This document shows, in pieces, positions 23,510-32,062 of a DNA stretch of 35,698 nucleotides. Position 1 is the first letter of the stretch. Each line of letters opens with the position of its first letter. The notes below the pieces were generated by a model. That model searched no databases. It was not told the DNA's origin and worked only from the letters and a program-made list of their open reading frames with translations. The stretch is from positions 1-35,698 of the forward strand of contig JABSQW010000042.1 of the NCBI GenBank assembly GCA_013215605.1, written 5' to 3'. A program made the position numbers and the translations under genes. This stretch comes from Myxococcales bacterium. Its GTDB lineage: Bacteria; Myxococcota_A; UBA9160; SMWR01.

Positions 23510-25261
23510 TCACGGCGCATAGCCCAGCGCGCGCAGGCGTTCGACGGCCTCTGGGGTCAACGCTGAGGGTGAGCCCACGGGCAGGGGAGCGTTGACTGCC
23601 CGGATGTGCACGCCCACGGGCAGCGCGGCGTAGCGGTCCGGAAACACCGCGAGTCGCGGGTCGCCGCGCTCGAGGGGGATCGGCTGGCCCATCGCGAGCT
23701 CCGTCCCATCGGCCAGGTGGAGTCCCGCCCGAGCGCCGCTTCGCTGGATGTCCACCTCGAAGGTGACGACGGCGTCTACGGGCTCGGTATCGAAGCGGAC
23801 GGCGCCCATGTAACGCGAGACGATCACCTCGAAGGCGAGCTCCGCGCCGTCGTTCGAGAGCTCGAACCGCTCGAAGCGCGCGAACTGGGGACCCGGATAG
23901 CGGCCGAGATTCGACGACAGCCGCTCGGCGCCGACGATCCGCCCTTCCGCTCGGGCACGACCCACCACGCGGATCGGCGCGCCTTCGAGAGCGATGAACT
24001 TCAGGTGCCAGCCGCTTTCGGCGAGCGCCGCGTAAGCGTCGAGAGCGCCCACGAGCGCCGGGTCCCAGGCTTCGGGAGGCAGTGGGAGCTGCTCGGCCGG
24101 GTCGCTGGCGAGTTCGAAGAAGAACTGCGGGTCGCCGGCGACGGCTCGGATGAGCTTGTGGGTGTCGGACTGTGCCATCCGGAGCTCACGCCCCTCGCGC
24201 ACCGATTCGGCGAAGACGACGCGGTCGCCTCGCGAAGGGACCCCGGCGAGGCTCGACCCGACGCTCCCTTCGAGGGGGGAGCCGCCAACGAGGTCGAGCA
24301 CGGTGGGCGCGAGGTCCACGAGGGAGACCAGCTCCTGGCGCCGCGAGCCCGGCGCGAACGCCGGATGGCCCGCGATGATGAGGGGAACGCGGAGCTGCTC
24401 GCCGAAGAGTCCCGTGCCGTGGCCGATCCGACCGTGCTCCTTGAACTCTTCTCCATGGTCGGACGTCACGATCACGAGCGTCCGGTCGAGGACGCCGCGC
24501 TGCGCGAGCACTTCGAACAGGCGGCCGAGCTCGGCGTCGGTGTAGGCGATTTCTCCATCGTAGAGATCGATGATGTGCTGCAGGTCGACGCGGGGTACGA
24601 CAGCGCCGCCGCGACCGAACGCCTTCACGCTTGCGAGCGTGCCGTCGACGGGACCCGCGTAGTCGGGAGCGGCGAAGCGATCGAAATAGGGCGCCGGTGG
24701 GGTGTAGGGGACGTGGGGATCGAAGAGGTGGAGGAAGGCGAAGAAGGGCTCGACGGGTGTCCTGCCGAGGTGTTCGAGCAGGAGATCGACGGCTTCGCTC
24801 GCGACCGGATTGGTGGCGCCCCCTTGGATCAGCGAGTCGTCGAAGACGTCGAACCCCCGATCGAGGCCGAACTCGCTCGACACGTAGACGTGGCTCACCA
24901 CGGCGAGCGTGCGGTGGCCAACGCTCCGCAGGGCCGAAGCCAGGGTGGGGACACCGTCGGCAAGCCTTGAGGCTTCGTCCTGCATCCCGTGGAAAGCGGG
25001 GGTGCGGGACGTGAACATCGAGGCGTGGGCGGGCAGCGTCCAGGGTGCGGTGCTCACCGCGTTCTCGAACAACGCTCCGCGCGCGGCGAGGCCGTCGAGG
25101 TGCGGAGACGTGGGCCGCCTGTATCCGTAGGCGCCGAGATGGTCGGGTCGCAGGGTGTCGATCGAGACGAGCAGGACGTTTGTCGGACCCGCGAACTCGG
25201 GCGCGCGACAGGCGACGAAGAGGAGGGCGGACAGCGCGCAGATCGCCAGAGGTCGGGTCAC
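23510..25261 (-). CDS. Sulfatase-superfamily lipoprotein-like enzyme with atypical nucleophile motif
   Basis: 583 aa from GTG 25261, giving a short exported N-terminus (TRPLAICALSALLFVAC) that ends at a Cys resembling a lipobox. An upstream GTG at 25318 would add 19 residues; neither has a good ribosome site. The sulfatase fold is clear: NVLLVSIDTLRPDHLGAYGY (metal Asp), LHLFDPHVPYTPP, IVTSDHGEEFKEHG (metal Asp-His). The usual C/S-x-P-x-R formylglycine motif is replaced by TLPAH within STAPWTLPAHASMFT. It may therefore be a phosphodiesterase or phosphotransferase rather than a true sulfatase. The C-terminal ~150 residues are a beta-rich region with no family I recognise. Downstream of the MaoC-like gene on the same strand. 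Confidence 0.85.
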   Translation of the reverse strand: MTRPLAICALSALLFVACRAPEFAGPTNVLLVSIDTLRPDHLGAYGYRRPTSPHLDGLAARGALFENAVSTAPWTLPAHASMFTSRTPAFHGMQDEASRLADGVPTLASALRSVGHRTLAVVSHVYVSSEFGLDRGFDVFDDSLIQGGATNPVASEAVDLLLEHLGRTPVEPFFAFLHLFDPHVPYTPPAPYFDRFAAPDYAGPVDGTLASVKAFGRGGAVVPRVDLQHIIDLYDGEIAYTDAELGRLFEVLAQRGVLDRTLVIVTSDHGEEFKEHGRIGHGTGLFGEQLRVPLIIAGHPAFAPGSRRQELVSLVDLAPTVLDLVGGSPLEGSVGSSLAGVPSRGDRVVFAESVREGRELRMAQSDTHKLIRAVAGDPQFFFELASDPAEQLPLPPEAWDPALVGALDAYAALAESGWHLKFIALEGAPIRVVGRARAEGRIVGAERLSSNLGRYPGPQFARFERFELSNDGAELAFEVIVSRYMGAVRFDTEPVDAVVTFEVDIQRSGARAGLHLADGTELAMGQPIPLERGDPRLAVFPDRYAALPVGVHIRAVNAPLPVGSPSALTPEAVERLRALGYAP

Positions 25262-25382
25262 AGTCGGATACGGTACCCGGTCGCATCCCGGCGCGGGCGG
25301 TTGGAACCGCCCGCGCACGATTCATGGGTGGCACGAGGTGTAGCGTTGACGTTCCGGCCGGATCTCCAGCGAGAGTCCATCC

Positions 25383-26417
25383 TCAGCGGTTCGCACCGTC
25401 GCCACCGTAGCGGAGCAGTGTGAACAGGTTGGTTCCGACGACTTCGTCGTTCTGGTTGTAGAACGTCGTCAGATTCGTCTGGAAAAAGCCCGGTCCGAGC
25501 TTCGTGTTCTTGCGGGGCGAGCAGTTCACCACCTCGTTGGTCTGGTAGATGACGTCGCCGGGGCGGATGGTCTTGCCGTAGGTCTGTACCGAGCCCTGGG
25601 CAATTGTCTCGCGGGTGCCGGGGGGCGACTTGAAGCCCCCTCCCTGCACCGGCTTCCGGGGCGGCCACGGCTTGCGTTCGGGAAAGTTCCCGTCGGGCGA
25701 ACTCGAGTCGACCCCCTGGTGCCCGGCCCGGCCGGACGTCCAGGTGATGAGGCCCATCGGCGGCGCGATGACGCCCCGGTGGCGGCTCTTGACCGCGTAT
25801 TCGCCGTCGATGTACTGCGGGTTCGAATCCTCGACCATGTCGCACCAGTACATGATCTGGACCTGGCTCACCGGGTAGGCGCCCGGGGCCTTCGGCGAGA
25901 CCTCCCCGAGCCACTCTTTCGCGAAGTCGGGGATTTCGGGGTGCACCTCGACGGCGGGCTTCGCGAGGCTCTCGATCGGAACGACCGGCCCGCTCTCACG
26001 CGAGGGCATCGCGAGCGTCGCAGCCGATGTCGCGCACACGCCGATGTGATTCGTCGCGCGCATCTCGATCTTCACGCGGGCGTCGCTTCCGACCCGCTCC
26101 TTGGACGTGACGCTGCCCTCGATGGCTGCGATGTCGCCGGGGCACAGCTGGTCGATCATCTGCAGCGACGTCTCGCGGAAGTCGCTCTCCGGTCCCGACC
26201 AGTCCGTCACGTAGCGTCCGAAGAGCGCCTGCTCGAACATCGTGTTCACGAACATGTCTCGATTGCCCACCGACTTCGAGTACGCGGGGTCGTGGTGATA
26301 GGGCATGAGGTCTCGCGTCCCACACACGCCAAGAACCATCGTCTTGATCGTGATGGGGAATTTCAGGACCCGTAGACTTTCGCCGACTTCTACGTCTTCC
26401 CAGAATTTCGACTCCAT
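25383..26417 (-). CDS. Double-hotdog MaoC/FAS1-like acyl dehydratase
   Basis: 344 aa, ATG 26417 with GGAG five bases upstream. Two hotdog halves are visible. Residues 1-135 (FWEDVEVGESLRVLKF, LMPYHHDPAYSKSVG) resemble MaoC hydratases with the HHDP segment. Residues about 185-340 (YPVSQVQIMYWCDMVEDSNPQYIDGEYA, HRGVIAPPMGLITW, TYGKTIRPGDVIYQTNEVVN) resemble the FAS1-like dehydratase half. The protein probably hydrates an enoyl-CoA, as in fatty-acid or steroid side-chain oxidation. It fits the CoA-centred gene set nearby. Divergent from the 150-aa hypothetical gene; followed by the sulfatase-like gene on the same strand. Exact substrate unknown. Confidence 0.85.
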   Translation of the reverse strand: MESKFWEDVEVGESLRVLKFPITIKTMVLGVCGTRDLMPYHHDPAYSKSVGNRDMFVNTMFEQALFGRYVTDWSGPESDFRETSLQMIDQLCPGDIAAIEGSVTSKERVGSDARVKIEMRATNHIGVCATSAATLAMPSRESGPVVPIESLAKPAVEVHPEIPDFAKEWLGEVSPKAPGAYPVSQVQIMYWCDMVEDSNPQYIDGEYAVKSRHRGVIAPPMGLITWTSGRAGHQGVDSSSPDGNFPERKPWPPRKPVQGGGFKSPPGTRETIAQGSVQTYGKTIRPGDVIYQTNEVVNCSPRKNTKLGPGFFQTNLTTFYNQNDEVVGTNLFTLLRYGGDGANR

Positions 26418-26512
26418 GGGCTCTCCATCGCGCGCCTGTTCGAGTGGGGCCGTATGGTACTATTGCCGCGGCCCGGGCGGGGCACGAATCGCGGTTGTAC
26501 TCAGGAGATTTG

Positions 26513-26965
26513 ATGGACGAATCGAAGATCAAGCAACTCGTCGAAGAGATGACGTTTCCGAACGGAAAGAACCGCGACATGACGATCGATGAGGTTGCGG
26601 TGATCCAGCCGGGCCTCGGTCGGATCATGCCCGAGATCGGGGCGCGAACCTGGAAGCTCTACTACGCGGGCAAGGCGGAGAACTGGCCGAACGCGATGTA
26701 TCAGTGGAAGGAGACCACGAAGCTCTTCGAACTCGGTGCGTACACGCGTCCGAAACACGAAGACGGCATCGAGGAATACCTCCGGGACGACTGGGCGCCG
26801 GTCAAGAAGGCCATCGAGAATGAGAACCTCGACGAGTTCATGAAGGCGATGGAGCAGGCCGTCGACTCGGCGAACGCCTGGCACGAAAAGAAGGAAAAGG
26901 GCTACATCCGCTGGAAGGTGCCCTCGGAAGCTCCGCCGGATCTGGACCTCACGCCGAGAAAGTGA
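26513..26965 (+). CDS. Hypothetical helical protein, family not recognised
   Basis: 150 aa, ATG 26513 with AGGAG at 26503-26507, five bases upstream. The sequence is rich in charged and aromatic residues and looks all-helical (EDGIEEYLRDDWAPVKKAIENENLDEFMKAMEQAVDSANAWHEKKEKGY). A conserved-looking core is IMPEIGARTWKLYYAGKAENWPNAMYQWKETTKLFELG. The tail is proline-rich (VPSEAPPDLDLTP). No signal peptide, membrane helix or cysteine was seen. A strong hairpin follows the stop. It sits divergently next to a MaoC-like gene and convergently to a PQQ dehydrogenase. It resembles a small helical-bundle binding protein; no function is claimed. Confidence 0.85.
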   Translation: MDESKIKQLVEEMTFPNGKNRDMTIDEVAVIQPGLGRIMPEIGARTWKLYYAGKAENWPNAMYQWKETTKLFELGAYTRPKHEDGIEEYLRDDWAPVKKAIENENLDEFMKAMEQAVDSANAWHEKKEKGYIRWKVPSEAPPDLDLTPRK

Positions 26966-26975
26966 CGAAGATGCC

Positions 26976-26993
26976 GGCCGGGTTCGCCCGGCC
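26976..26993 (+). terminator. UUCG-capped hairpin after the hypothetical gene
   Basis: GGCCGGG, TTCG, CCCGGCC: 7 GC pairs closed by a UUCG tetraloop, starting 10 bases after the stop at 26965. Very stable, but with no T-tract; it lies between convergent genes, so it may act in both directions. Confidence 0.5.
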
Positions 26994-27064
26994 AGGGGGC
27001 ACCGGGTTGCCGATCCGGTCAGCGCCGACCGTGACGGTTTCGTGGGCGCCTTCGACTTCCGGAT

Positions 27065-29014
27065 TCAGGGCAGAGCAAAGGCGACGAGAGAGTCGCCTCC
27101 GTTCGTGCCGAGAAGCCCGTGGCCGCCCGCCGCGATCGCGAGGTACTGGCGCCCGTCCCGGCGCACCCGGTACGACATCACGCCCGCCTGTCCGCCCGCA
27201 GGGAGTCGTCCTTTCCAGAGTTCCTCGCCTGTCTCGGTGTGGAAGGCCCGGAGGAAGTCGTCGCTGGTCGCCGCGATGAAGATGAGCCCGCTCGCCGTCA
27301 CCATCGGTCCGCCCTTGTTCGGAACGCCCATGTCGAACCACAGCGGGAAGGGCGCGAGATCACGCGTGGATCCGAGGGGCACGTCCCAGAGGATCTCGCC
27401 TTTCGCGATATCGATGGCCACGAGCGTTCCCCACGGCGGTGGGTTGCACGGGGCGCCGAAGGGGGACATCAACGGGATGCGTTCGAGACCGTAGGGCGAG
27501 CCCCGTTGGGGTTCGAAGCCGTACTGGGCGGTGTCCATCTCCTCCGTCCACCCCGCGCGTGGGATCAGGCGGATGCGGGTTGCGACGCGCATCGTGTTGA
27601 TGACCATGATGCCGCGCTCCGGGTCGATGGCGGGGCTTCCCCAGTTGGCGCCGCCGACCATGCCCGGATATTGCAACGTGCCCTGAATCGACGGGGGAGT
27701 GAAGGCGCCGTCTGAGCGGAGTTCGGCGATGGCATCGCGGCACTTCGCGCGATCCCAGGGTGTGAATCCAAACGCGTCTTCGGGCCGCAGGGGCTCCTGG
27801 GGGTGAATCGGCGGTGGTGCAACGGGGTAGGGCTGTGTGGGAGACAGGACGTCGCCCGGCGCAGCCCCCTGTGGTACGGGCCGCTCCTCGACCGGGAAGA
27901 TCGGTTCTCCCGTCCGGCGATCGAGAAAGAAGACGGTGCCCACCTTCGTGGTCTGCGCGATGGCCGGGATCGATCCGTTGCGGTCGGGAAAGTCGAGGAG
28001 GGTCGGCTGCGAGGGGACGTCGTAGTCCCAGACGTCGTGGTGAACGGTCTGGAAGTGCCACTGGACTTCGCCGTTTCGCGCGTCGAGCGCGACGACGCTG
28101 CTCGAGTAGTAATCGAGTCCGTAGCGTTCTCCCCCGTAATAGTCGGGCGAAGTGTTTCCGGTGGGCGCGAACACGAGCATCCGCTCGCGATCCACCGCCA
28201 GCGGCGACCACACGTTTGCGGTGCCGCGTCGGTAGCGGACGTCCGGCGGTGCGTCGCGGAGCGCCGGCGTGTCGGGCGGGACGGGATCCCAGCTCCAGCG
28301 CAGTGCGCCGCTTCGCGCGTCGTAGGCGCGGACGACACCTCCGGGCGAGTCGATCCGCCGGTTGTCGAGCACCATCGATCCCGTCACCACGAGGTCGTCG
28401 ACAATGGCCGGTGGCGACGTGACGCCGTACTCGCCCGGGTCGCGCTCACCGATGCCGTCGGCGAGATCCACCGTGCCAGCCTTGCCAAACTCGGGGCAGG
28501 GGAGGCCGGTCACGGCGTCGAGGGCGATGAGCCGCGCGTCGAGGGTGGCCGTCAAGATGCGCATGCGGCACGCGGCAGACGCCGGCGCCTCGGGATCGGT
28601 CCAGACCGAAACACCGCGACAGTTCTGCGTGTAGATCATGGAGGTGTCGACCACAGGGTCGAACGTCCAGCGCTCCTCACCCGTCTCGCTGTCGAGGGCG
28701 ATCACTCGGTTCGTGCTCGTGCACAGGTACATCGTGTCGTCGATCACGATGGGGGTCACCTGGAAGGAGCTCGGCCCGAGGGCGTTCGTGCCGTCCTCGT
28801 AGTCGCCCGTGTGGTACACCCACGCGATTTCGAGGTCGCCGACGTTCTCTGCTGTGATCTGCGTCAACGGCGAGTAACGTCCGCCGCCGGGACTCGATCC
28901 GTAGGCCTCCCAGCCGGCCGTGGGACCGGAGAAGTCGAGCTCCGGTGCATTCGAACACGCGGCGAGGGCCGCGGCCCCGAGGGCGAGAGCGGCGCTGCGA
29001 GCGACCGGCATCAT
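27065..29014 (-). CDS. PQQ-dependent dehydrogenase (quinoprotein glucose-dehydrogenase-like), lipoprotein
   Basis: 649 aa from ATG 29014 (AGGAG about ten bases upstream); the longer open frame to 29446 upstream is not coding and overlaps other features. N-terminal lipobox LAAC near residue 18, so a periplasmic lipoprotein. Beta-propeller repeats carry Trp-docking motifs: ITAENVGDLEIAWVYHTGD, VIALDSETGEERWTFDP, LIALDAVTG, VRAYDARSGALRWSWDP, VVALDARNGEVQWHF, then the family hallmark HHDVWDYDVPSQP. The Cys motif QNCRGVSVW matches quinoprotein glucose dehydrogenases. It lacks the five-TM anchor of membrane Gcd. It oxidises a sugar or alcohol and passes electrons to the respiratory chain. Substrate unproven. 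Confidence 0.92.
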   Translation of the reverse strand: MMPVARSAALALGAAALAACSNAPELDFSGPTAGWEAYGSSPGGGRYSPLTQITAENVGDLEIAWVYHTGDYEDGTNALGPSSFQVTPIVIDDTMYLCTSTNRVIALDSETGEERWTFDPVVDTSMIYTQNCRGVSVWTDPEAPASAACRMRILTATLDARLIALDAVTGLPCPEFGKAGTVDLADGIGERDPGEYGVTSPPAIVDDLVVTGSMVLDNRRIDSPGGVVRAYDARSGALRWSWDPVPPDTPALRDAPPDVRYRRGTANVWSPLAVDRERMLVFAPTGNTSPDYYGGERYGLDYYSSSVVALDARNGEVQWHFQTVHHDVWDYDVPSQPTLLDFPDRNGSIPAIAQTTKVGTVFFLDRRTGEPIFPVEERPVPQGAAPGDVLSPTQPYPVAPPPIHPQEPLRPEDAFGFTPWDRAKCRDAIAELRSDGAFTPPSIQGTLQYPGMVGGANWGSPAIDPERGIMVINTMRVATRIRLIPRAGWTEEMDTAQYGFEPQRGSPYGLERIPLMSPFGAPCNPPPWGTLVAIDIAKGEILWDVPLGSTRDLAPFPLWFDMGVPNKGGPMVTASGLIFIAATSDDFLRAFHTETGEELWKGRLPAGGQAGVMSYRVRRDGRQYLAIAAGGHGLLGTNGGDSLVAFALP

Positions 29015-29069
29015 GCGAGTGCTTCTCCTGTGGTGGACTGGTTGGCGGACGGACGCGGGGTCCGGGGCA

Positions 29070-29297
29070 TCAGGGCATGAACTCGCCGCCGTTCTCGTCC
29101 AGACTCGCTCCGGTGACGACGCGTGGCAGGGTCGGGTGCGAAGAACAGCGCGGCATTCGGGCAGTCCACCTTGTCTTCGAGAATCACGCGGAACCCCCGT
29201 CGAACACGTCGCCGAGCGACTTCCCAGCCAGGAAGGACCCGCGGGCGCGTATTCTACCACCCGGGTTGCATGAGTTGACCCGCAGCTCGCGCAGGTG
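29070..29297 (-). pseudogene. Frameshifted C-terminal remnant of an SDR dehydrogenase
   Basis: On the minus strand three segments line up as the end of a short-chain dehydrogenase. LRELRVNSCNPGG and FLAGKSLGDVFD are in one frame. RVILEDKVDCPNAALFFA with APDPATR is in another. VTGASLDENGGEFMP and a stop (29072-29070) are back in the first frame. The last piece matches the typical SDR ending (VTG...DGG). No Rossmann motif or start exists upstream; the divergent PPOX gene begins at 29336. It therefore looks like a 5'-truncated, indel-damaged gene that once preceded the PQQ dehydrogenase. Two compensating indels could also be sequencing error, but the missing N-terminus cannot. Confidence 0.6.
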
Positions 29298-29335
29298 CGA
29301 TCGTACCCGCACTGAAGTGATTGGAGGAGAGCACC

Positions 29336-29800
29336 GTGGCCAAGCGACGGGACCAGATTCGCATGACCGAAGAGGAGATGTGGGCGTTCATCGAGGAGCG
29401 CAAGAGTCTCCAGGTCGCGACCCTGAACCGCGATGGCACCCCGCACCTGACGACGCTCTGGTTCGCGATCGTCGATGGCGCCCTCGTCTTCGAGACCTTC
29501 ACGAAATCTCAGAAGGTGAAGAATCTACAACGCGACCCGCGCATCGCGGTGCTGCTCGAGGACGGAACCGAATACGCCGAGCTGCGCGGCGTCTCGATCA
29601 ATGCGAAGGCGGAGGTGCACAGCGATCCCGACAAGGTTCACGGACTCGCGAAACAGGTGATGATCCGCAACAACCCCGACGTTCCGGCCGAAGCGATGGA
29701 TCAGGCCGCGAAGCAGCTCGCTGCCAAGAGATCGGCCATCGTGGTGCGGCTCGAGAAGGTCGTGACCTGGGATCACCGAAAGCTCGGGGGAAGCTACTGA
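29336..29800 (+). CDS. PPOX-class flavin/F420-binding split-barrel oxidoreductase
   Basis: 154 aa from GTG 29336, preceded by GGAGGAG (29323-29329) at six bases. The split barrel is indicated by FIEERKSLQVATLNRDGTPHLTTLWFAIVDGALVFETFTKSQKVKNLQRDPRIAVLLEDGTEYAELRGV in five strands, the pattern of pyridoxamine-5'-phosphate-oxidase-like proteins. Small members of this size often use F420 or FMN rather than make PLP. It overlaps the convergent acyl-CoA dehydrogenase stop by 7 bp. Likely an F420- or flavin-dependent reductase; cofactor is inferred. Confidence 0.9.
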   Translation: MAKRRDQIRMTEEEMWAFIEERKSLQVATLNRDGTPHLTTLWFAIVDGALVFETFTKSQKVKNLQRDPRIAVLLEDGTEYAELRGVSINAKAEVHSDPDKVHGLAKQVMIRNNPDVPAEAMDQAAKQLAAKRSAIVVRLEKVVTWDHRKLGGSY

Positions 29801-30873
29801 GCGTCCCGGAGCAGCAGGGCGGCTTCGATTTGACTGCCCGTCGAACCGTGGAACTGTTCGAGCGTCTTGGTTCGCTTGAGGTAGATGTGGAGATCGTACT
29901 CCCAGGTAAAACCAACGCCGCCGTGTAGCTGAAGGGCCTGACCGCAGACGAAGCGGGCGGCCGGACCCGCATAGGCTTTCGCAACGGCGGCGAGGTAGGC
30001 ATCGTCCGGCGCCCCGCTCTCCGCGGCCCACGACGCCCGGTAGACGGCTGAACGGGCGCTCTCGGTCTGGAGCAGCATATCGGCGCAGCGGTGCTGGAGC
30101 GCCTGAAACGAGCCGATGGGCGCGCCGAATGCGGAGCGCTCCGACAGGTAGGCGGTCGTGACCTCCAGCGCTCGATCCATCACGCCGAGCAGCATCGCCG
30201 CGGCCCCGAGCGCCGCCAGAGGGTCGATCTTCGCGAGCGCGCTCCGTGCGGTGCTCGAATCCGCGACCAGGGCCCCCGCAACATCCAGCTCGATCTCCGC
30301 GAAGCGCTGTGCGTGATCGAGGGTCGGGAGATCCTGCGCCTCCCAACCCGTCCCCGGTCGCTCCGCGAGCACGAGGCCTTCGTTCGTCTCGACGAGCAGC
30401 GCGTCTGCCTGCGCGCCGAAGGGCACGAAGGTCGCGCGGCCCCGCACGCGGCCGTCGGAGAAGCTCGGAGTGGCGACACTTCGCGCGGTTCGCGCGCCCC
30501 ATTCGCGGCGCGCCAGAACGACCAGTGTGTCGCCCTTCGCAGCCCGTCGACACCATTCGGCGGCCACTTTGTTCTCGCACGCGGCGAGCAGCCATACGGC
30601 GAGCGCCTGATCGAGGAACGGGCCGGGCAGGGCCACACGCCCCATCTCCTCGAGGACCACCGCGAATGCGATGGGCCCCATTCCGCCGTCGGCTTCGGGC
30701 AGGAGGAGACCCGGGTATCCGAGGTCACCGAGCTTGCTGTGGAGTGGTTTCGAGTAGCCTTCGATCGACTGCTCCATGACGCTACGCATCTCCGACAGCG
30801 GCGCCTCCTGCTCGAGCAGTTCGCGCGTGGAACTTCGCAACAGCGAATGTTCGTCTCCGAGGTCGAATCGCAT
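29794..30873 (-). CDS. Acyl-CoA dehydrogenase, smaller subunit of a paired system
   Basis: 359 aa, ATG 30873 with AGAGG five bases upstream. It has the N-terminal helical domain, a mid beta domain and C-terminal four-helix domain of acyl-CoA dehydrogenases: GDLGYPGLLLPEADGGMGPIAFAVVLEEMGR, SERSAFGAPIGSFQALQHRCADM, LQLHGGVGFTWEYDLHIYLKRTK. It lies 10 bp downstream of a second dehydrogenase gene. Such adjacent long/short pairs form alpha2beta2 enzymes in steroid side-chain degraders (the FadE28/FadE29 or ChsE type). It probably supplies part of the FAD/substrate site. Heteromer formation is inferred from pairing, not shown by sequence. Confidence 0.92.
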   Translation of the reverse strand: MRFDLGDEHSLLRSSTRELLEQEAPLSEMRSVMEQSIEGYSKPLHSKLGDLGYPGLLLPEADGGMGPIAFAVVLEEMGRVALPGPFLDQALAVWLLAACENKVAAEWCRRAAKGDTLVVLARREWGARTARSVATPSFSDGRVRGRATFVPFGAQADALLVETNEGLVLAERPGTGWEAQDLPTLDHAQRFAEIELDVAGALVADSSTARSALAKIDPLAALGAAAMLLGVMDRALEVTTAYLSERSAFGAPIGSFQALQHRCADMLLQTESARSAVYRASWAAESGAPDDAYLAAVAKAYAGPAARFVCGQALQLHGGVGFTWEYDLHIYLKRTKTLEQFHGSTGSQIEAALLLRDAQ

Positions 30874-30883
30874 GGTGGCCTCT

Positions 30884-32062
30884 TCAACGTGCTGTGGGCA
30901 GGTGGAGTACCCGCTTCGCGATGATGTTGCGTTGAATCTCGGACGAGCCCGAATAGATCGTGCCCGCGCGCGACCAGAGGTACTCGTAGCCCCAATTGAC
31001 GTCCTGGAGCGCTCCCTGGGGTCCTGCTTCGAGCTGCGCCTTCGGTCCGAGGAGGTCGAGCGCGGTGTCGGTCAGGCGCTGGTGGAACTCGGACCAGTAG
31101 ATCTTCTCGATCGAAGACTCGGGGCCCGGCGCCTGACCCGACGCGAGGGTGGCCAGGGTGCGCATCCCGTTCGCCCGCATGACTTCGTTCTCGACCAGCA
31201 GCTGGCCGACTTTCTCGCGCACGCTCGGATTCTCGTACTCCCCGGTCTCGCGCAGAGCCGCGATCATCCCGTCGATCTGACGCTCGTACGATGCCGGGGG
31301 CGCCAACGACGCAGCGCCGCGCTCGAACCCGAGTACCGTCATCGCGATGCGCCAGCCCTCACCGACCTTTCCGACGAGGTGCTCGCCCTTGGCGAGAGCG
31401 CCGTCGAAGAACACCTCCCCGAACTCGGAGTGACCGGTGATCTGTTTCAGCTCGCGCACCTCGACCCCCGGCTGGTCGATCGGCACGAGGAAGAAGCTGA
31501 TGCCCCCGTGGCGATCTTCCGGATCGGTGCGCGCCAGCACGAAGATCCAGTCGGACCACGGCCCGAAGGTCGTCCAGACCTTCTGTCCGGTGATGCGATA
31601 GTCGGCACCATCGGGTTCGGCCTGGGTGCGCAGCGCGGCGAGGTCGGATCCGGCGCCGGGCTCGCTGAACCCCTGGCACCAGATCTCCTCGGCGGACAGC
31701 ATCTTCGGGATGAACCGTCGGCGTTGTTCCTCGGTGCCGTGGTGGATGAGGGCGGGTGCGAGCAATCCGAGTCCGAGACCGTTGACGATTCCCGGCGCGT
31801 CCGCCCGGATGAGCTCCTCCTGCAGGATCGCCTGCTCGACCTCGCTGGCGCCCCGTCCGCCCCACTCCTGCGGCCAGCTCATTCCGAGATAGCCGGCGTC
31901 GTTCAGGCGGCTCTGCCAGCGGCGCCGCACTTCCACGAGGGAGTCTGCGTCGTGCGACGGGTCGCGCGACTCGACCCTCCAGGGCCGCTCGAGGTTCTGT
32001 GCGAGCCAGTCGCGCACCTCGATGCGAAACGATTCCTGCTCTGCTGTAAATCCGAGATCCAT
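30884..32062 (-). CDS. Acyl-CoA dehydrogenase, catalytic subunit of a paired system
   Basis: 392 aa, ATG 32062 with GAGG eight bases upstream. Family motifs: MSWPQEWGGRG near 61, WCQGFSEPGAGSDLAALRT near 128 (FAD/substrate contact), QKVWTTFGPWSDWIFVLART near 160, VLGFERGAA with Glu247 where related two-subunit enzymes carry the catalytic base, and a C-terminal TIYSGSSEIQRNIIAKRVLHLP. It introduces the alpha-beta double bond of an acyl-CoA, using FAD. First gene of a two-gene unit; an inverted repeat lies about 70 bp upstream. Assignment of the catalytic residue is by analogy. Confidence 0.94.
   Translation of the reverse strand: MDLGFTAEQESFRIEVRDWLAQNLERPWRVESRDPSHDADSLVEVRRRWQSRLNDAGYLGMSWPQEWGGRGASEVEQAILQEELIRADAPGIVNGLGLGLLAPALIHHGTEEQRRRFIPKMLSAEEIWCQGFSEPGAGSDLAALRTQAEPDGADYRITGQKVWTTFGPWSDWIFVLARTDPEDRHGGISFFLVPIDQPGVEVRELKQITGHSEFGEVFFDGALAKGEHLVGKVGEGWRIAMTVLGFERGAASLAPPASYERQIDGMIAALRETGEYENPSVREKVGQLLVENEVMRANGMRTLATLASGQAPGPESSIEKIYWSEFHQRLTDTALDLLGPKAQLEAGPQGALQDVNWGYEYLWSRAGTIYSGSSEIQRNIIAKRVLHLPTAR

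Noticed and set aside
25262-25318. 19-residue N-terminal extension of the sulfatase-like lipoprotein
   Set aside because: No ribosome site, and it would place polar and proline-rich residues before the signal peptide; the shorter GTG start was preferred but the longer one remains possible.
29015-29446. N-terminal extension of the PQQ dehydrogenase frame
   Set aside because: Would bury the lipoprotein signal peptide internally and overlaps the PPOX gene; the ATG at 29014 gives a clean lipobox N-terminus.
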